Shown here: one piece after another, positions 55,635 through 64,000 of the stretch
Numbering within the stretch: the stretch's first letter is position 1
Layout: each line of letters opens with the position of its first letter
DNA from: Acridotheres tristis
Lineage: Eukaryota > Chordata > Aves > Passeriformes > Sturnidae
Assembly (NCBI GenBank): GCA_037013685.1
Contig: CM072891.1
Location: 12,934,501 to 12,998,500 of the forward strand
DNA length: 64,000 bases
Direction: 5' to 3'
Notes under the pieces: generated by a model
What the model saw: the letters and a program-made list of their open reading frames with translations, nothing else
The model's database searches: none
Told to the model about the DNA's origin: nothing
Translations under genes and position numbers: made by a program

Positions 55635-55939
55635 CATTGTGATGTACACAGAAAGAGAGAGAACAGACACACTTGACTCCAAGTTGGTTGAGCAGGAAAA
55701 GAGAGCTTTATTTACATGACAGGACTATTTACAGAAATTTAACAATGATTGTGGATTGGACAGTGATGAAGGGACTTTTGACTCTAACTGGTTTATTACA
55801 ATGTTAGTCAATTTTCTCTTCCTCCAAAGAGGAATGCAAACAATCCACTGTTTATCAGAAAGAGAATGAGAAAATATAAAAAAAATCGTATCAACACTCA
55901 GAAGGCTAGAAACAGGTACAACAGGCAGCCTCTTCTGCT
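55635..55939 (-). mobile_element. Short LTR-like insert (retroviral-type LTR, antisense) inside CR1
   Basis: About 300 bases interrupt an antisense CR1. On the minus strand the insert reads as the end of an LTR: AATAAA (complement of TTTATT at 55707-55712), then GCTCTCTTTTCCTGCTC, a T/C-rich U5-like segment and a terminus near 55637 where the + strand begins TGTGATGTAC (LTRs run TG...CA). A solo or partial LTR of an endogenous retrovirus is the best reading. No gag, pol or env sequence is present. The right edge and target-site duplication could not be fixed by eye. Confidence 0.5.
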
Positions 55940-56435
55940 GCTTGACTCATGGAGAAAGGTTTTTCCTTGTATCCACACTGAACTTCTGTTGTTCCAGCTT
56001 ATGCCCATTGTCATCCCAGCATGCAGCACTGTGAAGAGCCAGGCTCTTTCCCACTGGTGAATTTCTCCCAAGGGTGTGGACAGGCTGCTGCTGTCTCCTG
56101 AAATCCCTGCTTCTCCAGCTGGACAAGCCCAGCGTCCTCAGCCTCTCCCCCCTGGACAAGCAGCCCCCAGCCATCCTGGTGACCCTGTGCTGAACTCGCT
56201 CCTCATCTTTCCTGGCAGAGCAAACCTGGCCACAGCCCTGGAGATGTGGTCCAACATGTGCATAGCAGAGGCACTTCATCACTTCCCTTGCTCTGTGCTG
56301 CTGCTGACACAGCCCAGGAAATTGTTGGCTTTCCTTGCTGGCAGCACACGCTGTCAGTGTCCACCGAGGCTCCCAGGACCTTGGCAGCACAGCCGCCCTC
56401 CTGCTTGCCAGGAAGCACACTTCAAAGTACAGATC
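55940..56435 (-). mobile_element. CR1 LINE ORF2 C-terminal region, antisense (right part)
   Basis: Continuation of the CR1 copy that starts at 55495: 'GACTCATGGAGAAAGGTTTT', 'CACTGTGAAGAGCCAGGCTC', 'CTCCAGCTGGACAAGCCCAG' and 'CAGCCATCCTGGTGACCCTG' are reverse complements of CR1 ORF2 3' sequence. The minus strand keeps an open frame of 175 codons (55947-56474) that partly follows the CR1 C terminus: 'RVQHRVTRMAGG', 'ERLRTLGLSS', 'NGHKLEQQKFSVDTRKN'. The frame is maintained only by chance or youth, and the start lies outside CR1. No complete endonuclease or RT domain is present, so it is not a functional gene. Confidence 0.85.
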
Positions 56436-57682
56436 ATGAGATGAAGACATGGAATATTTTGTTCTGATTCCCAAGAAAGATCTTTTGACATTTTTTCATT
56501 CTTTATGTTTTCTTAGAACAATTAAAGCTCAATTAAATTGATCCAATTTTGCAAAGAACTTGGGTTATGACAGAACTCTCCATCATTCTGTCTGTATTTG
56601 TTAAATCGGTTGTAACTGCTAATCTATCCTTTTTCTCAGGAAGATCCTAGCAAAAGTTTTAAACAATATTATTCTATTTATTGAATTCAGCTTGATTGGA
56701 ATGTGTTATGATTCTCATATTTTACTGATATTTTATAGGAGAGGAAAATATAATATGTAAATTGACTGTGCAGGAAGAAAAATGGTCAGAAGAGGAAAAG
56801 TGAAGCAAAAATAGTATCTGCCAGACAACCAGCACTTATTCTTTTGCAATTGACTTGCAAAACAGGAACAGGGTTTGTGTGTTTCAATCATACCAGTAAA
56901 CAAATAAATGAAGCCCTGATGCAGCATTTTATGCAGGATACTGTGGACCTTATAGCTTGTTTTTTTTGTCGTTTGTAATGAGAAAGGGCAACAGATTGGA
57001 AGAAGGCAGCATTAAACCATAAATTAATGAACTGTAATGTCTTTAAATCCCATTGTGAGCTAATGTTAGATTGTCATTGGTTAAATGCTTTCAAGGACTG
57101 ATATTAATAACACTCTAAAGGGAGAGATGTCAGCTCCCTAATGGAACGGGGCCATTCAAGCAATATATTTGAAGACTGGTCAGCAAGCTAGCAAGAGCAA
57201 AGTGTATGCATGGAGACAAGGGAAAAGGAAGATCAGAGGATCATCACTTAATCCTTCCATCTTAGATTGTCAGAGATGAGAGAATAAATCAGTTTTTCAC
57301 AAGAACACTTTGTCCTGCTGGGCTTGTGTGATGCTGCAGTTCCAGGAACAAAAGCGACAGGGGAAGATATTTATTACAATACTGCTCTGAAAACGAAATA
57401 AAAGCAAGTAAAAAATCCTGCTCCCTAATTACAAAACAGAAAGTTGTTAAAAATGTCTCTGTGTCTTCCATTGTCACAGTAACATTCATCCCACAGGGAT
57501 TTAAAGCTTTTCTTCACTTGCCATCCTTAAGAATGGGCATTCATTTCTGCTGTGTTCCACTGCAGCTGCTTAAAAAATGGACACTGGAAATGAAAGAGAA
57601 ATAAGTCTTTAAATGAAAATGCAGAGGTATCATAGCTGGATGGGACGGAATTTAGCCAGTTCCTGAAATAATAACTAGATTC

Positions 57683-57786
57683 TTTTTTTTTTTTTTTGAG
57701 TTTCAAGTTTTAAGACTATACTTGAAGGCATATACTACTAGGTCTGTACAGTGTCAGAGTATTTGTCTTTTTTTTTTTTTTTTTTT
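57683..57786. repeat. Two poly-T tracts (T15 and T19)
   Basis: T15 at 57683-57697 and T19 at 57768-57786 are separated by 70 bases of unique sequence. They may be antisense A-tails of decayed retroposons, but no element body is recognised. Confidence 0.75.
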
Positions 57787-59134
57787 GTGGAGATGGAAGT
57801 CCATTTGGGTCAAAACCGGATGCTTAACAGAGAATGGGTCTCCTGTGCTATGTTTCTGCTGTTATAATATTCTCTAGGTCCAGAAATCCCTCCCTCTGAG
57901 CTGTGTTAGCTGTTCAGATGGTTGGGTATGAGCAGCGGGCTGCACTGACCAAGCTGCACAATGGGAAAGCCAAGGGGGTGCTGGAGGCTCGAGGATTGCT
58001 GGAAAGGCAGGAAGATGGCTTCTGTTAATTCCCAACAGAAGGTATGAAGTGGGAGGAGAAAAAGTTTGAGGTGGGAGATGAGCAGACATTTTTATTGAGG
58101 GTGCTATTGGAACTTTTGCCTAGGTTAGTTATAATTCTGGACATTAAAATTGCTCGTGTATTTACAGGGATTGGTGGTGTCTGTACTCAGGCAGCATCTT
58201 GCCCTTTGCTATTACAAAAAGGGTGTTCCTCTGGGAGGCAGGAATGGAGAGAATGCTCCTATTTTAGAATAAGAGCAGTGGAGATTACAGGGTGAGTGAT
58301 CCAGGGATAACCAAAGATGTGCAAGGATGTAATTGCTGTCTGTTAAGAGCACTATATTTAAAAAAATACCCTAACCAAACCAATATTTTTTGTAATGCAG
58401 GGGTTTCATCTTAACCTAGGAACATACAGCAGTGCAAAGATCATTAAAAGGTTGCATCTTTTAGTTTTTTGGAAAACAAGATCAGCAGATCATTATGTAT
58501 TAGTGGGCAGGTAGAGAGATTTAGAGTCTGCATAAGAAACTTGGGAGATGCAGATTTGGAACATTTTGTCTGTGTGCCAAGGAGCACTCCCTCCTCTAGC
58601 ACACAGTGTGACTGATGGTTTTAGTTATGGTTTCAAGGTCATACCCTAATATATGGGGTTGATTGCAAGATTGTTCTGCCATTATTGTACCAACTGTACA
58701 TTAGTATGGTACAGATTTCTTCTAAAATGTAAAAAGAGAATAGTCTCCTATATTTCCACACTGATCTATTCTAAATCAAGTAGTAAACTCACAATAGCCA
58801 AAAAGGTAATAACTTAAATACCCTGAAGGGTCTTGTTCCCATTAAACTTCTGAGAGAGATGGATTTGCCTTTCAAAGTATTTTATTGGTTAAATGTAATC
58901 ACACAAAATAGTCAAGTCCTCACAAATTTTTAGAAGACGATACTGTGACCTATAAAAGGAATGTATTCATCTTAACATTTATTAGTTTTTACATGAAGGA
59001 CTGTCATTTTCTGTTAGAAAGAACCGTTTTTATTAGTTGTCTGAAAGCAATGGAACAGTAAATTTTTACTTTTCATTTAACAAAAATAACATTGTATGCT
59101 TTTGGCAAAATCTTTCTTGGGAAATGCACATTTC

Positions 59135-59148
59135 AAAAAAAAAAAAAA
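59135..59148. repeat. A14 homopolymer
   Basis: Fourteen A between TTTC and GGATGGGGG. Simple repeat without a recognised neighbour. Confidence 0.75.
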
Positions 59149-62100
59149 GGATGGGGGCTATTAAGAACACAGATGTATATACTGAGACTGGTGATAGGAG
59201 ATCACATGGGAACCTAAGTAATTCTGACAGCTTTTCTGTTTTAATGGTATTCTTGTTTGAGAAGTTCCTGGATGAGAACTGCTGCAAGCTAGCACTTCTT
59301 GCACCTGCCTATTCTGTGTGAAGCAAAAAGTTCAACGGTTCAGGTATTCCTGAATGCAGTTTGCTTGGATTTCCATCATGGAGAGAGAGCTCTGCTTGAT
59401 CGTGGTGACAGCAGAGGCTCTCAACAACACTGTGCCAGGCATCAGTGCAGAAGGTGGTGCATGGCTGTCATAGATGAAAGGAAAGGAAGACAGCATGGAT
59501 TAAAATAGTTTTTAGGCACTTTTGAGGATGTTTTTCAAGGCACTTTAAAAAGTTTAAATATCAATAGTGGTCCACATTTTTATTTGGAAAGCATCACTTC
59601 AGAAACGATCACAGGGGCTCATGAGTCAGGGATTGTCACCCACGTCTTCTGCCCATGTGTGCAGTGAGGACTGCAGACCCTTTTTTGAAAGACAGAGAGC
59701 AGGAATTGTGTATATGTCTGACTGCTGGCACAACTTTGGGACTGATGGGAATGGTTTCTATTTTTCCTTTCCCATATGGACTATCAGGGGAGCAGTGAAG
59801 AAAAGAAAAGCAGTTATTTCTGTTTCCCATGCTTCAATTTTCTTTGTACAGAGAAAAAAATAAAGTGGAAAGAAAATCAAAATAGGGAAAGAAGAAAAGC
59901 TGAATAACAAGGAAGGTCAGTTATGAGTTGATGACCATGGATAATGAAATATAGGTTCATCCCCAAAAGACACAATTTGTGGTGGCTACCCCACACTTTA
60001 CCCTTAGTAAGTGTGAGAGTTTTCTTGTCTTTAACAAGATTCCTTTTATCCTGTCTGCAGGAACTCTTCAGCTCCACGTCTGCCCATCCCTAAACTACAA
60101 ACTCAACTCCCAAATAAAGATCTGTCCTCTTCTGCATCTCTCCAGTCCTGTTATTTTTTATCAGTGTTAGTTGTAATTTTTCTCTTCTCTGGCCTTGTTG
60201 TGCAGAGTGATGTCTGTGTTCCCTATATCTGGCATGGATTGTGCAGATGAAAGGCTCACGGGATGTGTCCCCATCACTCCTCCAAGTGGAGAGGTCAGGC
60301 TTGAGACAGAAGTGCCCTGATCTTCTGCACCTCTCTGCTTTCCTGCAGCCCTTGCTCCCGGGAGAACAATGTGACTCCAAAGAAGAGCTCTTTTCCCCCA
60401 TTTGCAAAGGACACTTATTCAGAAGTGTCTTCCCAAGGGAAAACTGGAATTATTGGGAGAACTGGAGAGCTGCTCAGCCAGCTGCAATTATGGTGGTGTG
60501 ACTCAGAACAGCACAGGCAATGCTGTAATGAGCAAGATACTGCCAACTGTTACTTCATCTGCCTTGAGAGTTTGGGAGTAAAGAAACGAGGAAAAGAAAG
60601 GAAAGTGCAGCCAAAGGCACTTAAATATCATTAGAATTATGTAAATCAGGCTAGTTAAAAAGACAGAACTTAAGTGTTATTTCCCTCCAGGGGAGTTCTG
60701 GGGATAACTGAAAGGGGGGAGCAATGTCTTGAAGAAAGATGAATTGACAATTTTTCTACATGAGATTTTTTTGGGAAGACAGAAAATAACCTTATATTGA
60801 TGTCTTATTTTACAAGACTGATAAATATAAATACAGAATTTAATCCTTCAAGAGTAGTATTTATCAAAAGGTTCATACCTGGCTTTAACATTTTAACTGT
60901 GCAGGGTGTTGATGCATGAAACAGAAATAATTACATTTTTTTTGTTACTCTACTAAACTGATTAAAATAGTTTATATTTAACTGTATATTACTTACTCTA
61001 TTTTGGGTTGTAGATAAGAAATTCAAAGCTCAGAGTAGATAGTAAAACCATGGCTATTAAAGACCATGACAGATATGTATTTCCATGGCCAGGAGCCTTT
61101 ACAGCTGTGGCTTTAACTATTGAAAAGATATTCCCTACGAACAGGTCTGTTGGCGAGGAAAATGTTGAGCAGGGGTGCAGGAGGCTGGAGTGGAGCATCC
61201 TGCTCTGCACAGCTCTGCTGAAACGGGCGTGTGTGACTGATGAGAGCCATCAGTTCTGCTCTCTGCTTGCCCTTCAAGGGAGTTTGGCTCAGGTCAAAAT
61301 GGGGCGACTCTATTTATAATTGCATGTCTCTAAGTGTCCCAGATCTTTGCATAGAGGCTCCAAATTAGGAGGAATTGAGTTGTGATAACCAGGAAAGTGT
61401 GGACAGATTACTAAAGAATTCTCTTGTCCCTGTGGCAAAGGACACACAGTAGCACTGTGTGAAACTAGATCGCTATTTCCCATGGTCCAGATTTCAGCTT
61501 ATGCCTCTGCCTGTTCACTGTGGGGATAAACAAAACCCCTCTCTGAGCTGCAGGGCTCAGGATGGAGATGTGAACGTGTGGGGACATGACTTCCTACGTG
61601 TGGGCAGCTTTGCTAGAGCAGTGCCACCTGCGAGGAGACAGGCTGGCTGCAGTCAGGCCTCTGCAGTGGGCAGAGAAGGAGCAGATGAAGAGGAGGGGAG
61701 CTGACATAAGAGCTGAGGAGCATCCAGCCAGGGGCAGTGCTGGATTTTATGGAGAATAAGAGCGTGCACAAAGGATTCAACAGCTAACACAGACAAAGCC
61801 TGGGCCCAGTACACAAAGCGTTTTTGCTTGGAACTGCCAGTACATCTGCACTGCAAAATACTGGTGCACAGAAAGAACTGAGAAAGATGACTGTGGCTGC
61901 AGAGAATTCTGCTTTGCTTCTCAGGAGCATTCTGCAGACTGCCTTATGCACCAAAGCCACCCAACATGAATCTTCACCTTACATTCTCTGGGATGTTGTG
62001 GTCATATCCTGATTTAAAAAGCAAAATGTCGAGACTGATGGAAGTTTGACAGCTGAAAAATCTGAGCATTTGTTAGATAGTGGCTTTAGCATAATTTATG

Positions 62101-64000
62101 AGCACATCCCTGGCTCTTCAAATCAAAGTAAAATGAGGGATTCAGAAACCGTTCATGATAAAGAGGATTGCCTGATAGTAAATGAGTTTTCTTAACAATG
62201 TATCATGGCACTAAAAATGTGCAAATGTTTCTGCCATCATGAGGAGATTCCAATCCTGTGAGAAGTGATGTGCTACCATAGCAAGCCCAGGGCTTTTGAG
62301 GATTTTTGTCAGCCCAAAGGTATTCAGCACTAGATGTGCAGTTAAGGGTTAAAGACTGGACGGAGATTTCTGGATTTGTCTGAATAGGAAGAGCAGCAAG
62401 TGAGAATGCAGCCACGGTAGTTGCTGAGAGAGGAGTCTTTTTGGAAACCACTCTTTGGTTGTGTTTTAGCAGCTGGTTCACCTGAATAGTGAATTGCATC
62501 TCCAGTGCATGTGAAAGGGGAAGAACAAGAGCTTGGAGGCATGCAAACCTACTTGCTGTTTTGGAAGCTAAATTTTCCATTCCAGTGCTGCCACTGGACT
62601 TGCTCAAAGTTGATTTCTCAGCTTTCTTTGTAGGAAGAGGCTAATCAAATCCTGAAATATGTGAATCTCTTGAAATTACTAAATGTACTACATATGAAGA
62701 AAAAAAATGCCTGAATCCTGAGAGTTTTTAATGACCTGTGAGATGATTTTTTGCTTTGTGTCATGTCACGGATATTGAGTACACCCCATAGTGTCCCTGA
62801 GAATCTTCTGCTCTGGGGACAGCAGTAATGTGACATGGGTGCTGTAAATTGTGCACCAGGTTTAGCCTGTCTGCTCTGCCCACTGACTCTGAGGGGATGC
62901 TGCTTGAGAACACACCTTAAACTCCAGGTATTTCAACACAAGTGGCTGTTCTCGATTTTTTGTGAAGTTGCATGAGGCTCTCACATCTGCTTGACTCACC
63001 AGTAGGACAAAATCCATGTCAGGGAGAAAGGTGTGACACTGCATGGAGGAGGCAGATGATTCTGTGTTACAATCAAGGACAGAAAAACAGACTCGAAAGA
63101 AAAACCCCTGCGTTTCAGCCTTATGGTAAGAGGCTGCTCCGATGATATTGCAGCAAGATTACTTTTCACAAGTGTCTAACAAATGTGAGCCATAGGAAAC
63201 TGCACAGGTACCTGCTAATTGGGCCACTCCACTTGAGAGGCTTTTGAAATGAGTCATAGGTGTAACCAAGTTGTAGGTTCATAACACTGTTTTATTCATA
63301 ACTCTTAGCTGAGAGATACAGCAGTGAATTGTGCTTTGAGATGCACAGGAGCAAAATGAGCAGTGGGGTACGCTTTTTAGAAACCTGAGAATTGTGCTGA
63401 AAAGATGCAAAATGATTCCCAGGTCAGCAGAACCTCACCTGCAGAGCTGCAGGCTGCAGAGGTCAGCAGGGATGAAAGAAATGGGTAACCTAGTCAGTCT
63501 GGACTCAGCAAAAGTTAGGAAATAAGAGCAGCTGCTGCTCACAGAATCAAAGTGTGATGAGAGGCAAGGACTTCCATCTGATGGTGAGCTCAGGACTCAG
63601 TCGGGTCTCACAGAGCCTGGCACACAGTGGGGGAGGAACCACCCCTGAGGCTCAGGGATTTCTCTTTTGGGGAGCCAGCATGGCTCACTGTGCTCTCCAG
63701 CACAGTGCGGGTCCTGCTGAGTTCTTTCAGGCTTTGCAAATAGACATTTTCTGTCTGAACAGGGAGTAGGACACTTCCAAAACCAAGGAGGAGGTACTTT
63801 GTGCTGTTCTACCTCAGTTGTTGTGCTCCTGCCTTGGAGTGCTGTCTTACAAACTCCTCCAGGTGAGGAACTTGGGAGATGTTCATGCCCTCTGCAGTTA
63901 AAAAGAAACCCCTGGATCACAGGGTTGCCACCCACAGGGCAGCAGGCAATGCCAGGCTGAGGTGCACAGCTCTGGTTTCCTGCTCCCAGGTGCTGCAGGT

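Larger units (their letters stand above)
56436..64000. other. Intergenic DNA, no gene recognised
   Basis: About 7.6 kb to the window end, becoming GC-richer after ~60 kb. It contains T15 (57683-57697), T19 (57768-57786) and A14 (59135-59148) runs. Frames of 60-112 codons occur on both strands at 59.5-60.6, 61.0-61.7, 62.2-62.6 and 63.5-63.9 kb, but none shows a recognisable domain or paired splice sites that I could defend. An exon of a neighbouring gene or an old repeat near the right edge cannot be excluded. Confidence 0.5.

Noticed and set aside
55947..56474. 175-codon minus-strand frame, the longest apart from the FUT8 terminal exon frame
   Set aside because: Most of it is antisense CR1 3' sequence with partial CR1 C-terminal protein pattern. 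It lacks the catalytic domains.

Overview
The window reads as vertebrate nuclear DNA, most likely from a bird. It is AT-rich and intron-rich. The only recognisable dispersed repeats are CR1-type LINE fragments and one retroviral-type LTR remnant; I recognised no Alu, B1/B2 or L1 sequence. CR1 also occurs in turtles and crocodilians, so 'bird' is an inference from the CR1 types and the fairly short introns.

Region 1 (1-~13.4 kb) is the 3' half of one protein-coding gene on the + strand, FUT8 (alpha-1,6-fucosyltransferase, the Golgi enzyme that adds core fucose to N-glycans). Four exons (659-905, 2055-2231, 8497-8647, 12422-12739) join in frame through canonical GT-AG introns. They encode residues 280-575 of a 575-residue protein, plus the last two bases of codon 279. 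They cover the donor-binding and catalytic half of the GT-B fold and the C-terminal SH3 domain. A 3' UTR of about 0.65 kb follows, with AATAAA signals near 13.37-13.40 kb. The promoter and 5' exons lie upstream of the window.

Region 2 (~13.4-64 kb) is about 50 kb in which I find no further convincing coding exon or RNA gene. It holds decayed CR1 copies at 28.1-29.2 (+), 34.99-35.66 (-), 44.78-45.2 (-) and 55.5-56.4 kb (-). The last is interrupted by a short antisense LTR-like insert. Smaller CR1 pieces lie in FUT8 introns at 5.5 kb (+) and 9.7 kb (-). Homopolymer tracts and small tandem repeats are scattered throughout.

The least explained signals are clusters of near-perfect palindromes and hairpins: 30172-30247, 31680-31797, 33323-33412, 33674-33717, 42526-42588 and 46101-46125. 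A perfect POU-dimer (MORE-type) palindrome lies at 54028-54039. None matches a feature I can name with confidence. I did not find a new multi-gene system, and the palindrome clusters are the best candidates for follow-up.
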